Shown: positions 34,146-47,035 of the stretch, piece after piece | Layout: each line of letters opens with the position of its first letter | Numbering within the stretch: position 1 is the first letter of the stretch | Assembly: GCA_027924585.1 (NCBI GenBank) | Contig: BSBM01000151.1 | Coordinates: forward strand, 14,073,001 to 14,137,000 | From: Larix kaempferi | Taxonomy: Eukaryota; Streptophyta; Pinopsida; Pinales; Pinaceae | Reading direction: 5' to 3' | DNA: 64,000 nt | Made by a program: the position numbers and the translations under genes | The notes under the pieces: generated by a model | Database searches by the model: none | Seen by the model: only the letters and a program-made list of their open reading frames with translations | What the model was told of the DNA's origin: nothing

Positions 34146-37100
34146 TTACAATGGTCTATGGCATTTTAAGCAGTGAAAGGAAAATACAAACCAAGGCATA
34201 CCTTGAGAAACATGAGCCTGTTGAGCCTTGTTACAGTCTGGAAAAGGATGTACAGTATCTGCACCATTACTCTTCCACCCTTCTGATGTTGCACAAAGCA
34301 CTGTGCCCATCCCTAAATTGTTTGGACTGACACTGAATAATACAAGCTCAGTTTTGGAGTTGATTTCACTTTCTTGTTTGGAGTCACATGGCTCGTTTTC
34401 TTTTTCATATGTATACTCATTTGACACTTCAACAATACCTGAAGCTTGTATGGAGTCCCCCATTCCAATTGTAACAAAATCTTCATCACCAATTCTACAC
34501 TCTTTTTCTTGTTGAGGTGGTCCTGATGATGCTTGTGTTACTGCATTAACCATGTTTTTCTCAAAGAAAGCACACCCAGAATTCTCAGACAATTCAGGGC
34601 TTTTGGCATAGCTACACCTCTGATCCTATGTTTCCAACCTTGACATGCGCTTTGACAGCCAGTTTGATTCTTGAATTACTCTTTCTAGTGCAACTTCAAC
34701 AATCAGTTCCTCATCCCTTTGACCACCCAATGACATCTCTTGCCTAGGTAAACCAGTATATTTCCCTGAATATGCCTCTAAATCTCCACCTTCATGTCCA
34801 TTTGTTCTACCTTTAGTTTCAGTAAAAGCACTATCTAATGTCTTGGATTTCAGATTGCATCTCTCACCATGAACATCAACAAATAAATGAACACTATCAT
34901 CAATTGTATCTTCACTAAGAACTTGAGCTCGATGCATGCTGCTATCTTCTCCAGGAGTCAAGGAAACAAACATTTCCAAGTTTACTTTACTGGCCAAGGT
35001 CTCTAAATCCACTCTTCTAATGTTTGTTTGGCTTAAAATATTGGTTTCTGATTTGAGAGAGTTTGGATTATTAGCCATTGAACTTGGATTTTTTTCATCA
35101 TGTCTTAGATCATTCTTCAACCCATTCCAAGATTCTCCAAGACAAGAATCATTACCTGGTAAATAAATGGATTTGAAATCCTCTTCCTGCAGGTCTTGCC
35201 AATTATGAGAGGACGTAGCTTCTTCATCACCCTTAGGATGGCTACCTCAGGAGTCATTATTGAATTTCAATGTCGTTTCTCTTTGGTGAAGATCTCCAGA
35301 GATATCTCTCTTAGCAAAGGTGTCACTACCTAAAGAGTGATCACAGTCAATTGAGGTCATTTTCTGTCTTTGAGGATCCGAAGAGGTAATCCTGCCTTCC
35401 AAGGTGTCAGATACCTGGTAAGCATGCTCAGGATTCTTAATGTGACGATGTTGACAATTGTCAAAATGGCTACTGTCTATATCACTGGGCAAATTTTATG
35501 CATTCCTATCCATCAATAGCTTGCCATGTGTCCAGTCATTTGCATCTCTCATATTATTTTCACAAAGGTTAAAGTTGTCACAACTATCATGCCCACCAAG
35601 AAATTGATCCCCAACTACTGATAAATTGCAAGGGTCAGGAGATTCATGGTATTTTGATTGGTGGCTACCACAACCACTACAATGACTCCCACAATTCTAA
35701 CTCTTTATCTCCATCTTCTCAAAAACTGAGATATTTTCACTACCACTAGGCAATGAGACCCGACTATTTAGACTACCCAGGTCTTGATTACGCTGATTAA
35801 TAATTGTAGCAACAGGCGCCATCGATGTATGCTCATAGATTCCCTGACTACTTGTAGCCACTGATAAGTTACTACTATTTGTACAGCGTAGTAAAGTAGT
35901 GGATTTATTGGCATAAAAAGATGTCACAGGTGCATTTGATAGTAAAGGCATGAACATGTTTTGTGAATTTTGACGAACAACCTGCATACACATAAATGAA
36001 CAAGACTGCTATTAATTGAAACATAAGCAACTGAGAAGGAAACCAGCATAAATAACTTATGAAGTTATACAAAATTTCTACTATACTGAAGCATTTTTGC
36101 TTACCATCTAGCCACACAACATGTAAAAAGCAGTGGTGACTAAGTATCAAATTATGAATTATTGATACAAATACATAATCTGATGATCTGGTTTAGCTTC
36201 TACCGTATTGAGTCAAATAAATAAGCCTTTTTAGGAATAACATTAGTTATAACTACCTTCGTAAGATGTATCTATACTTTAGGTAGAGTTGATATGACTC
36301 CATGTCCAGAGAGAGAAGAAACTCTGCATTGTTTATGCATTTACTAGAGTAATCCCAAAATACACAATGCAGGTATAACCTAAATTTAGACAGCATGTGG
36401 ATTGAAAAAAATGAAATCCTTGATTCACAAATACGGTCAAATGAGAAGGAGCACAAAAATTGACAAAATCATATACGTTAACATAGCTTGCTTAAAATAT
36501 TATATAGCATTATTTATTTGTGTCAATCATTTCACCCTCCCATGTTTGACACTGTAGGAGAAACAAGAGACACAGGGATAAATAGAAGAATCAATATTAA
36601 AACAAATGAATGGAAAGCACAATTTTATTGAGCCTAGTTGGAGTCACAAAGATAATAGAAATGACCCCTCTCAGGGATTGGATTTGTGGCATCTAATGTA
36701 TGATTTCCTTTGCGTTGCTTCTCATTTATGTTTTTCATTTTGATACTGTTATATTTTTGGTATGGTATATTAGACAGGGGATTTGAGGTGTACCATCATG
36801 GACGGCATCAATTTTGCTGCAAAATGCTTGTACTTTTTCCTTGATCAAATCATTTTGGAGATATAGGGGTGATTTCATAGTGATTGATTATTCAAGCTCC
36901 CCCTTTGATCCAAATGATGGTTTCAGCTAACTTGCTCTTTTCATCAGGACCTCACTTGCTCGCTCTGCCTTGTTTATAGGGACAGTCCTCACTCCATGAT
37001 TGAGGGTTCATCTCATTTTACATACACTTGTACATTGTTTTGGTTATTTTCTAGAGGACATACCCTAAGCACTCCCCATTTGTCTTCAGTTATTTGTGGA

Positions 37101-38628
37101 AATTAATATAATTTGTTTCTTTCTTTCTTCTTTACAATAGAAAGCATGCTTTTAAAGGTGAACAATAACCAATGAGCACCAAATTAGAGGCTTACAAAAA
37201 TAGCATGTTATACATATTTATCTAAGCCACAAAAACATTTGCATACTTTTCTATCTAAGTAAATATAGGAATAGAATCTGTGAGCATTGAAAAGGGCATC
37301 ACACATTGTAATATCATTAAAAACTCATGCAGCTGATACTTTCCCTGAGATATGAGATGTACAATTTGTTGATTCCCAGAATTCGAAGACCTATTGGACA
37401 TAAGGCCACCTAAAACATTTGATGTGGATATTGATCTTACTTAACCTTTTGAAGGTGGCTGGGGTCTCTTACTCACATATGTTTCTTTCATTCTATCAGG
37501 TTTGTGAACTGACACAACATCATTGTTTGATGATGCCATGTGACGTTTTCTTTGGGATATATAAGAATAATGGTCATAGTTTTCTGACGATATGGAACTT
37601 TTGGAAAAGTTAGGGGATGCAGGTTGACGCCTAGAATCCTTTCCCATCTCCCTCCTATGCCTTGATGCCGGAGACAAGCCCCTTGTACGCGATAGATTAT
37701 AATCTGATATAGTTGTACGTAGATTCGCAACTAGATGAGAGTAAAAATTGGGAACATTTGTCTGGCACACTTGTAGCTTGGGGGAGGAAGACCCTCCACG
37801 AGTTTCTTTTTCCTGTAGAGGTTCAGCTTTCCTTACTGATGATGAACAGCCACCAGAACTTGTGGTAGATGTCTGAAATGTCGATATTGAGGACCTTGAA
37901 GGTGGTGTAGAAGACCTGGTTGTAGCACTAGATGACTTGAGTGTAGGCGTTAGAGGATAGAAGTTGACACTCCCACTGGAACTTGGAACTAAGGATGCTC
38001 TAACTCTACGGTAGTTATTGATACTACTTGAACAAGAAACAGGGCTTGAATGTTGTGGGTTGGAGCTACTTCGAATCCTCCTTGGACTATACACTATATG
38101 TAATAGAATAAATATGCTGGACTTAAGAAAGCAAGAAATGAGCTACAATAGGAGTAAATAAAACAAATAGGCATGATAGAACAAATAGTTCCCAAAAAGC
38201 TAATGACTATTGGTAGTAGTCAATGTAAAAAATAATCCAACTGCAAGCATCATAGTTGGTAGATGGAAATTTACCAATAAAGAACCATGATTGTCCTTTC
38301 AAAGATCAAAGATTGAAGATCTAGTATTAAGCACTGCTACTTTATCTCAATCACTAGAAATCTATGTAGACCATAGATAGAGAGACACCACGTCCTCAGA
38401 CCCACACACGAAACCAAGAACTTGTGTAAATGGAATAGGGAAATAAAGAACCTATTGAATATATATTTTCATCTCGTTTTGCTAGGTAAGAGTTATATAA
38501 GACTCACGCTTGATTTTCTAGGAATGGATATGGACTTGCTCTATAGTGAGACACTCTCAGACACATCAACAAGTGGAGTCTCCTGATCCAATAGAGGAAA
38601 TAGTGGCATGCTTGGGGGAGTCAGAAGG
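34146..38628 (-). pseudogene. Ser-rich plant protein, Arabidopsis At1g27850-like, multi-exon pseudogene
   Basis: Exon at 38518-38628: LLTPPSMPLF, then SKSISIPRKSS, with a GTGAGT donor and a CAG acceptor. Exon at about 37441-38088: Ser/Pro-rich text with NLRTTISDYNLSRTRGLSPA. Exon at 34146-35981: PLLSNAPVTSFYANKS and then a long acidic/Ser-rich tail. The order LTPPD-like motif, Ser-rich stretch, NLRT motif, PLLS...TSFY motif is that of the At1g27850-type proteins (biochemical role unknown to me). The introns remain, so it is a duplicated or decayed gene, not a retrocopy. Stops interrupt the first exon (CTATAG) and the large last exon at 35697, 35498, 35247 and 34626, yet that frame is otherwise continuous over ~1.8 kb. 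N-terminal exons were not found. Confidence 0.78.
35982..37440 (-). other. Intron of the At1g27850-like pseudogene
   Basis: AT-rich, about 1.46 kb, between the GTTAAG/GTAAG-like donor near 37440 and the acceptor GTATGCAG before 35981. A stretch near 36650-37140 on + ends in TTTCTTTCTTTC and could be another old insertion, but I cannot identify it. Confidence 0.5.
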
Positions 38629-39405
38629 CTGCAATCGCATCACCAAAAAAAACATCAAAGAGTATGCTACATGTTTGTTGATCAAGAGCCTCACAGAAAA
38701 TACAAAAAATTATACTCCTACTAGAAACAACAAGAACATACAACACACAACCAAAAAATTGTAAAATATATTGGAGAAATGTACCATATATGGACATGTT
38801 TTACAGAAGTTCCCCATGCTGTTCTCAACAACAATTTTATTTTCCTTGTAGTTAACAACCGTGGGGTTCTATTAAAAGGACAAAAGCCACTAATCAGAGG
38901 AAACTCTTTATTGTGCAACAATGGTATAAACTCATAATGATATATCTCACGGGTATGGGAGCCCATAGTTTTATCATCTTGTAAAATTTTCAGATGAAGC
39001 ATCTTCCTCTACATGAAACATCAAGCAGATAAACAAACAAGATTTCTGATTTATCCATGCTAACAAATCCTATCATCAGATTTGTAACCTGTCACATTTC
39101 TTTCAAATTGAAGATTGAATGACTTAAAATGACTCTGAATAAGGAATTACAATAGAGGATCGCTTTTTGACCAGCCACTGCCTAAATAGACAGGAGAAGA
39201 AAACCTATGTGATCTAACATTGTCAACCTTATGAAAAATATTTATGTCAATATCAGATACCTTGTCTCCTTTTAGGAAAAATCCTTAAGTCTTCTTGCTA
39301 GTTCAATTTCAATTGCACCAGCTCTGGGGAGGATACGACTGTCCATGCACATGGCCTTAAGCAATATATAGGTTAGTAAATCCCCAAAAACACATGAAAT
39401 GTAGA
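38629..39405. other. Spacer with one possible minus-strand exon
   Basis: On the minus strand near 39275-39365 the text DSRILPRAGAIEIELARRLK can be read before a stop and a GTATCT. It could be an exon, but I do not recognise it. A second minus frame at 38721-39002 is also unrecognised. Nothing else is visible. Confidence 0.35.
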
Positions 39406-40156
39406 TGCTAACACCCAAAAAGTGCTCACTAGCTCATTCCCTTATTCACATGACCCATTTGTCCACTTTTCCACCATTTGAGCCCCTAAAGCCATCAAAA
39501 GGTCACCAAAAAAGACCATACTACCCCTTTTTCCCCTCAAAATATGTATTTTTTCCTCAAAAAAACACAAAAAACCCTCAAAAAGGGTCCAAAATTCCCA
39601 AAAAATATTAAAAGGGAATAAAAATATTCAAAATATTCAAAAAAGGAAAAAGAGGGAAAAAGAGACCTAAGCCATGTTGGTTAATACCATTGGTTTCCTC
39701 AAAACCATAATGGTATTCCCCATCATTAAAAACTATAAAAAGGTGATAGGGGCTCCTCACTTTCCATCCACATTTCATCCTATCCTTATGCTGCCAAATT
39801 CCCTTTGAGTCCTATCCTTATGCTGCCAAATTCCCTTTCAAAGCCTTTGCCTCCCATTTTGAGTTTGTAGAATCCCATTGAAGCTTTGGAGAAGAAGAGA
39901 CCATTGGATATTGGATCTTCTCAACCTTGGAGTTGCTCAACACCTATCATCCTCACCATTTCATGTAATACAAAAACAAATTCGTTTGAATCTCTTGTCT
40001 TATTTGCTTATTGTTATCAATCTAGTTCTTTATTTCTCTTACATATGTTAACGTTAGATTAGCTTAAGTTTATTGTTATTTGTTTTTCATTCGAGACTGC
40101 TATTACAAGCTAATAGGTGCATCCTTGCACATGCTTGGTTGAAAAACCAAGCAACA
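39406..40156 (+). repeat. 5' LTR of the gypsy element
   Basis: It starts TGCTAACACCCAAAAAGTG. The 3' LTR start at 53826 reads TGTTAATACCCAAAAAGGG, and the two stay alike through CTCATTCCCTTATTCACATG. The end is placed at GCAACA, just before the primer site. A TATA-like TATAAAA lies at 39734-39740. Confidence 0.78.
39734..39740 (+). promoter_or_regulatory. TATA-like box in the gypsy 5' LTR
   Basis: TATAAAA, about 330 bases into the LTR. Core-promoter function is inferred from position. Confidence 0.45.
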
Positions 40157-40161
40157 GTTTT

Positions 40162-40176
40162 TGGCGACTCTACTGG
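40162..40176 (+). other. Primer-binding site of the gypsy element
   Basis: TGGCGACTCTACTGG lies five bases after the 5' LTR. It resembles the TGGCGACTC primer sites of Tat/Athila-group gypsy elements. Confidence 0.7.
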
Positions 40177-42181
40177 TATTCTAATTTTTGAATCTTACAC
40201 TTTAGCTTTAGATCTTCATTTTTTACTAGTTTTTACCATTCCAATTTGCAGATCTGCCATACTAGACAACATATTCATTGCTACCCTAGATTTTGGCCCT
40301 TTTTGTATCCTTTAACAGCCTGAAATTTGACTTTTCGATTTCATTTCCGACGACAATTTTTTCATTTTCGCATCGCGCTTTTTCGCCCGACAGCCGCGGG
40401 GCTCATCGCGACCTCGCGGCCTTTCTCTGCACTGCGCATCGTGGCCTCGCGGCCTTTTTTCGTGCTGCACGTCATTGCTTCGTGGCTTTTTCCCACGCTA
40501 CACATTGCGGCTTCACGGCTTTTTTCCACGCTCCACATCGCGGCTTTGCAGCTTTTTTCCACGCTACACATTCCGGCTGTGCACCTTAAACTCGCGATGC
40601 ACATCGTGACTTTTACCCATAAACCCACGATGCCGCTATTTTTCGCCGTACCCAATTAAAAAAAAAAAATTATGCTGTGTTTTTGCCCATTTAGCCTATT
40701 TTCGTCCAACATTATTTTTTCCTGCAATTTTTTCCAGCATTCTGTCTTAATTATTGCAGCAATAGTAAATCATTTTCTATTACATATGCTCAATTAAAAG
40801 CTTTTTAAAAATTTTCAACAAGTGAAAGAAAGGTTTTTTAGCACTTTGTTTAGATCATAGATTTCACTTCTTTGCAAATTTCGAGCCATATTTCCGATTT
40901 GCTCAATAGCTTTGCCCAAGCAAGCGCGTAGAAATCCATTTATTTCTTGCAAATTTTACGATATTTGCTTTTCTTTAAAAAATTATTTCAAAAGTCCATA
41001 GTTTTTGAATTATTTTTTGTTAAAGCATTTACATTTGAGAAAAAGCCTTTTATTTTTTACAACTTGAAATCGTCTTGTTTTTAATTTGTAATCAATTGCC
41101 CAAGCGAGGAAAATTCTTTTTCAGTTAAATAATCACACTTGCACCCATTATGCCACTTTTTTAATTAACTGAGCCTTAAAATCTGCCTAAACTCAACAAA
41201 CACTTTAACCCCACTTGGGGAACACTTATAGAATCTTGTAGCTAGATAGGATTGGGGGGATAGGTGTTCCAATAACACCCTTCAATTATTCACGTCTGAG
41301 ACATAGTGGTTGACATTTAGGGTACCAAAAATCACTTATTATTTGTTGACACGGATATACACCAATTTATCGGGAAGGCCTCTCCCTTAGGAGCGTTGAA
41401 GTAGCCAGACTGGTTCCGAAATCTAAGTGGAATTATGCTATCCATTCAGTAACCGAACGATACCTTTCGTAGTACTTGTTGTACCACCCTTATGGGAGTA
41501 CAGCAGCGATAGAACCAAACTGCAGATTCACCCAACCGAACGTGTCATGAACGGGGTATCTTAATGGCCAATTTTTAGGATTGTCTACCCAATGTCCCTC
41601 CCAGTAGGGGGATATCTAGCCTTTGATTCCACATTTTATATTTTCTGACTTGGATTTCATCACCTTGTAGAGGATATATCTTGTTGAGTCATAATACCAC
41701 TATTAGTTAGGCGTTTGCATGCTTTGCTACCCCCCTTGGTCTAGTGAGCACCACTTTTTTCTAGGAGTCGTTCAATTTTTGGGTATTTTGACCACTTTTC
41801 TTGATTACTCCACTTACTATAGCACAACTGTTATAGTAAGTGCTTTTGAGGTTGGTTGTTGGCCTAAGATCCATTTCTTTTTCACACTCCCCTCCTGCAC
41901 ACATCGTTGCACTAGGGTCTTGAGTTTTTTATCTCACCACCATCCATTGGCATTTATAGACATCTCTCACCATTGAGAACTTAAGACAATCCCGGTGTTT
42001 TCAGGGTGAACCTCCTCAATTCAGTACACTTGACTCTACACATCATAGACGTAGAGCATTATCCCTTGACTCCACACATCATTGGCATAGAACCCAGTCA
42101 TCCGATTCTGACGCACCTCATTTCACATCTGATTCTGAGGCTGAATCTGAAGACCCTACCGAGACATCACAAACCAACCGC
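40177..42181 (+). other. Long gypsy leader with a 33-bp tandem repeat
   Basis: About 2 kb separates the primer site from gag. Between about 40428 and 40620, a GC-rich unit of about 33 bases (variants of CACATCGCGGCTTTGCAGC followed by TTTTTTCCACGCT) recurs about six times. Because the period is a multiple of three, it reads as an 11-residue repeat rich in His, Ala and Phe in the frame 40293-40589. I regard that frame as fortuitous. A small hairpin (stem CACTTACTATA) lies at 41811-41842. Confidence 0.65.
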
Positions 42182-43980
42182 ATGGCTGGATCAGAATATG
42201 ACCCCCTTTTCACCAGTGCTATTGGGGCTACATCAGCAACCCCCGCTACTACCGTGACAACCACGGTAGCCACAACCCCCTTAGGCATGCCTAATATGGG
42301 GCCCACACCCACTTTAGGCATGCCCAACATAGGACCAACACCTATATTAGGTATTCCCAACATGGGGGTCACCCCCTCTCTAATCGCCACTACCCATATC
42401 CTAATGATTACTAGAACCATTCCTAACCCATCTGCAACCCATGTTGCACTTGGGAGCGCAGGCCCCTCCCACACCACATCGACTGGAGGACACATCCCTT
42501 TCACACCTAGCATACCCTTAGGGGGCACTGCACCAATCCATAATGCTACCATTAGCAATTATGCCCCAATGACCATGCCACACCCATTTGCTAGTTTGCC
42601 ATACATGGCTAGTCTAAACTTACCAGACCTGGCAAGGTTAACCAACGACCCTATTAGACATGACTCTACATGGCACCCCATGCCCACAAAGCTTCCCTCA
42701 GATATCCCAAAATTTGAAGGAAAAGCTGGGGAAGATCCCCAAAACAATATCATTTCGTTTCACCTATGGTGTTCCTCAAACTCCATAGTAGATGATTCTA
42801 TTAGACTGAGACTTTTACAAAGAAATTTCACTGGCTCTGCAACCAAGTGGTACATTGAGTAGCCACATGGGACCCACCCCACTTTTACATCCCTCGCCTC
42901 AACATTCCTTCAGTTCTTTCAACTACCTGTACGTTATGATGCAGGAGTGGAAATACTTTTGTCTTGTAGACAGAACACCGCCACACACATCACTAATCAT
43001 ATCCATGAGTGGCGTGAGTGCCATAGCCTCTACAAGATAAATCTTGACGACTGTATCTTTTTGGATTGGTTCCTCAAATCACTCCTTCCCCTCATAGCCA
43101 AAGATGTAGCTTTTGAAGGACCCCAGTTGGAAGAAGAAGCCATCTTAAAAGCCCAGCAGTTCGACCTCATATATGCCTAGTTTGGATATCTATACACCAT
43201 TTTACCGGACGCCCCGCATGGTGATCCATCCCACCATGACACGCCGGGGGCATCCCATGCTGCCGACGGTATTATCGGCCAGGTTATGGTGCAAAACAAA
43301 CCTTTTACCATAATGAGTACAAACAACGCCCCAGACCTTTCTAGGGATTAATCTCATTCTAGAGATACAACTTCGTATGCTCCAGTAATGCACACTCACC
43401 ACACTAATGGACCCTCATGTCCACCACAGTGTTATGGGAAAGCACCATCAGCTTATGCACCACCTTCATACTATAACCAGTAGGCCCACCAGAATCCGGT
43501 TTAGCCACAAGCCAAAGTGGCTTATTATCCTCAATAGGCAACACCTCTTGCTCCAACACTTCCAACAGCTCAAGGTTACCCGCAACCACAACAAGCAATA
43601 GGTCGACCTCATAACCCTCCTACTTATTACCCACCGCAACCTGCTCCAGAGCCTCCACGACCTCAAAACCCACCTACTGCCTAAGGGCATGTCTACGCAT
43701 AGCAAAACCAACCTCAAAACCAGAACAACCAGCGTAACCAAGGAGGTCAACAAAACCATGGAAACAACCAGGACCACCACCTAATCCCCAAATAATAATA
43801 ACATTGTTCCCCCCAACCAAAACCTTGACTATCCATCGAAACAGGCCAAAAATAATAACTTGAGAACAAACCATCCATGTTCCATATGTGGAGTCTACGG
43901 CCATTACACTCATAATTGTCCCCATTTAGATTGAGTGCGTCAACTCTAGACCCACGACACCCAACGACAAGGACATGCTG
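42182..43980 (+). pseudogene. Gypsy gag, broken
   Basis: The frame opens at the ATG at 42182. The N-terminus is Pro/Thr-rich with three 11-residue repeats of the LGMPNIGPTPT type (about 42273-42375). The capsid-type gag region follows: PSDIPKFEGKAGEDP, then SFHLWCSSNS and ATKWYIE before a stop at 42860. It goes on in the same frame at 42947-43180 (HEWRECHSLY, then IAKDVAFEGPQL). Past 43181 there are more stops, and CSICGVYGHYTHNC near 43880 may be a zinc knuckle. Gag would form the particle shell and bind RNA. It is dead here. Confidence 0.8.
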
Positions 43981-44012
43981 CACAGCCAGCACCTCCTCCT
44001 TAGCCACAACCC

Positions 44013-45083
44013 ATGATATTGCAAAATCCCTTACCAAACCAAGGCACGGGAAACACTCGTCCAAATGATCCCCCTCAAGGATCCACTGCAACACAGCAGC
44101 AAATTACCTATGCAGCAATCGATTACCAGCATGCAGAGTCCAACACTCACCATTTGCTAATGATGTCATCAAATGATGTCAATCTTCAAACCCATCAAAA
44201 TCAATATGACTTCGCTCCTGAGGCCACACCTACTGACCCATCGTCGAGTACTCTCCCAACCGATCAACCACCTCGCATACCCAATATGCCCATGGAAGGG
44301 GGTCTAAAAGCACCTCGTTTCCCTTTGAGACGAATTAACAATAAATCGAACGCTCGTGCAGCTTCCAACTATAACATTGTAAAGGATTTAGCTCAGTCCC
44401 CCGCTGCTATGTCCGCTCTCGAAATCCTAAAAAATTGTCCTGCACAGAGAAAATTGTTGTTATCTGCCATTGGTGCTATAGACCCTAACGAATCCAACAT
44501 GATGGCTTTCGACTTAGAACAAGCTGAACCTTGGCTGCCTTCATCTCTAGCTTTTCAAGTTTCCGTCTCCATTCGCAACCTCATTGTTCATCGATGCATA
44601 ATCGATGAAGGGGCCTCTACCTGCATTATGTCGACCTTCGTATGGCAGAAACTTGGATCCCCAACGCTACAACCGTCAACTACCGCATTACGAGCTTACA
44701 ATGGCCGTGCAGCTCAACCTCAAGGTTTGTTAGTGAACATACCCATATAGCTTGGGGGAAAATTGGTTCTCATAGATATAGAGGTCATTAATTCCCAACT
44801 TGATTACAGTATCCTTCTGGGACGAAGCTACATGTATAAAATGAAAGCTGTCGCTTCTTCAGTTTTCTGCCTCATGATGTTCCCCCATGAAGGACACATA
44901 GTCAAAATCGACCAGATTACATACTATGATCCCAATGCCCCTGTAGTGCCAGAAAATGTTCTTCCCATGATCGAACAACCCATTCTTAGTGCACCAACAT
45001 CATTCGTCTCATCAGTCGGACCCGGGATATATTCGGATACTCCCATGACCAGCACTTTCCCATCAATCCCACCCCCTCTCTAG
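44013..45083 (+). pseudogene. Gypsy aspartic protease region, broken
   Basis: Residues near 44330-44700 include RFPLRRINNKSN, LKNCPAQRKLLLSAIGAID and the protease active-site text IDEGASTCIMS, where plant Tat/Athila elements carry an Asp followed by EGAS. A stop at 44748 splits the domain. The same frame resumes at 44763 with DYSILLGRSYMY, the usual ILGR-type C-terminal protease motif. It would cleave the polyprotein. Confidence 0.78.
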
Positions 45084-45152
45084 GTGACTGAAGTATTTGA
45101 TTTGTGTACCTTATCACACAACAAACAAAAACATCCTTAGCAACCTCAACCA

Positions 45153-45559
45153 ATGCCACAAGCACCCATCATGGCTAGTCATATCAGAACAACACTGATT
45201 CATACTATCCCATTCTTGTTCCCATTTTCAGGAGTTGTCAGCACACCAGTAATGGCTACACTCAACCTTCCAGGTTTAATGTTAGGATTACCTATATGGT
45301 ACTTACTTGCCCCAACTCCCCCACCGACTCCAACCATTGTTCTACAGCCAGTACAACCCATGAATATGTCGAACCATCCACCACCTGGCATACCAAACCC
45401 CCAAAATCGCCCACCACTAGGTGTTACGAACCCCCAAAACCAACAACCTCCAACAGGGGGCACTACATCGACACCTAGTTATGTCCTCCATCAATCCTGC
45501 CACACTGGGGGAAGAGGTCCACAAACCTACAGCACTGCACCCACAAATCACACCCCCCA
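45153..45559 (+). other. Pro/Thr-rich linker of the gypsy polyprotein
   Basis: Decayed low-complexity coding sequence, rich in Pro, Thr, Asn and Gln, lying between the protease and zinc-knuckle segments. No domain is recognised. Confidence 0.5.
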
Positions 45560-46323
45560 ATGACTCCCAAATTAGGTAAGAATCCCCCAACCCGTTTGCT
45601 CCCTAAGTGCTCCTTGTGCGATGATATTGGCCATGCTACCCATCTATGTCCACAACTACCAGCACTTCAAGAACACATGAATATGTTGGATGACGACAGC
45701 AATGTTCCAGTAGTCAAAATAGAACTCCCCCCTCAGCCTTGTGATAAATCATTGCGCACAAACCATCCTTGTGCAATATGCAGCATCTACGACCATTATT
45801 CACATCACTGCCCCGATCTCCCAGATTACAGAGCAGCACTATACGAGTTGAATAATGCCGACGTAGAGATATCCACACCACTTATCGAGGAAATATTTCC
45901 CCTAGAATCTTCCCATTCAGAAGAAATCAATACAATTTATATGATTTCAACTACCTATAAACCCGAACCAATTAATTTAATGGAACACTACTTCCGTACC
46001 GATGAAGAAATCCTAGAAACACTCACTGCACCGAACTACCCTTGGGATGATATGCACCATCGATCATACTTCCTCCTAGAGGCGTCTACGTCCACCGCAG
46101 AAAACCAACTATCTATTGAATCTAAGGACTTCTTACCAACCAAGGTCAATTGGTTCAAAGATCCAATACAAGCTCCAGAAGCCTTCGAGGAAGGTAACAT
46201 GGCTAACATTTCGCCCATTATAAAAATCGACATCTCCACCACCCCCGGAAAACCTGAGCTTATCTCTTTGGGCACTTCATGCATTGAGAAAGAAACCCAA
46301 GCTTATAAGAAACTATTCCAATA
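45560..46323 (+). pseudogene. Gypsy polyprotein segment with two CCHC knuckles
   Basis: Two zinc knuckles fit C-x2-C-x4-H-x4-C exactly: CSLCDDIGHATHLC (about 45607-45650) and CAICSIYDHYSHHC (about 45770-45812). An acidic linker follows, then KIDISTTPGKPELISLGTSC, which in this group precedes the reverse transcriptase. The frame stops at 46322. The open length (254 residues) is the longest left in this element. Confidence 0.72.
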
Positions 46324-47035
46324 ATTTCGAGATGTCATCGCCTGGTCTTATACCGAGATGCATGGTCTTGATCCTACCATCGTAGAACATCACATAGACA
46401 CTTGGCCCAACATATCACTGGTCCGCTAGAAACAACGTCCCATTCACCCATCCAAGCTTCTAGCTATCAAAGCAGAAATTTAGAAGCTTCGAGCAACAGG
46501 TTTCATATACCCTATTGCATACACCACCTGGGTTTCAAACCCAATACCAGTAAATAAGAATGTCGGCACCATCAGCATATGTACTGACTTCCATGACCTC
46601 AACCTAGCTTGTCCCAAAGACAACTTTCCCACACCATTTATTGACCAACTAATCGATGAGTGTGTAGGGCATGAGGTACTTTCTTTTATGGACGGTTTCT
46701 CCAGATACAACCAAATCAAAATCAATAAAGAAGACCAATACAAAACCACTTTTACTACCCCATGGGGCACCTTCGCCTATCGCGTCATGCCTTTCAGTCT
46801 CAAGAACGCAGGAGCCAATTTCCAACATGCCATGACTTATTGCTTTCATGATCTGCATAAAATCATATTAGTTTATCTAGACAACCTCACCACTCAATCT
46901 AAGAAATGATATGACCATTTAGACGATCTTCGACAAGTTTTCTTGCATTTTCAAAAATACAACATCCACTTGAACCCACTCAAGTCTGTCTTTTGCATTC
47001 CAGCAGGTCGCCTACTGGGGTTTGTCATTTTAGAG
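46324..47035 (+). pseudogene. Gypsy reverse transcriptase, truncated
   Basis: In the same frame after the stop: FRDVIAWSYTEMHGLDP, then a region with ICTDFHDLNLACPKDNFPTP, LSFMDGFSRYNQIKI, FTTPWGTFAYRVMPF and VYLDNLTTQSK. These are the standard blocks of gypsy reverse transcriptase. The catalytic motif reads YLDN instead of YLDD, so one metal-binding Asp is lost. The domain stops at GRLLGFVI and runs straight into element 3' non-coding sequence. RNase H and integrase are absent. Confidence 0.85.

Noticed and set aside
36650-37140. Second LINE 3' end inside the pseudogene intron
   Set aside because: It has a tail-like TTTCTTTCTTTC but no readable reverse-transcriptase or zinc-domain text, too little to support a call.
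40293-40659. Protein encoded by the 33-bp repeat in the gypsy leader
   Set aside because: Frames are open on both strands because the repeat length is a multiple of three. There is no family resemblance, and it lies in an element leader.
42118-42558. 146-residue minus-strand frame
   Set aside because: It is the complement of the repetitive gypsy gag N-terminus. The + strand has the recognisable protein.
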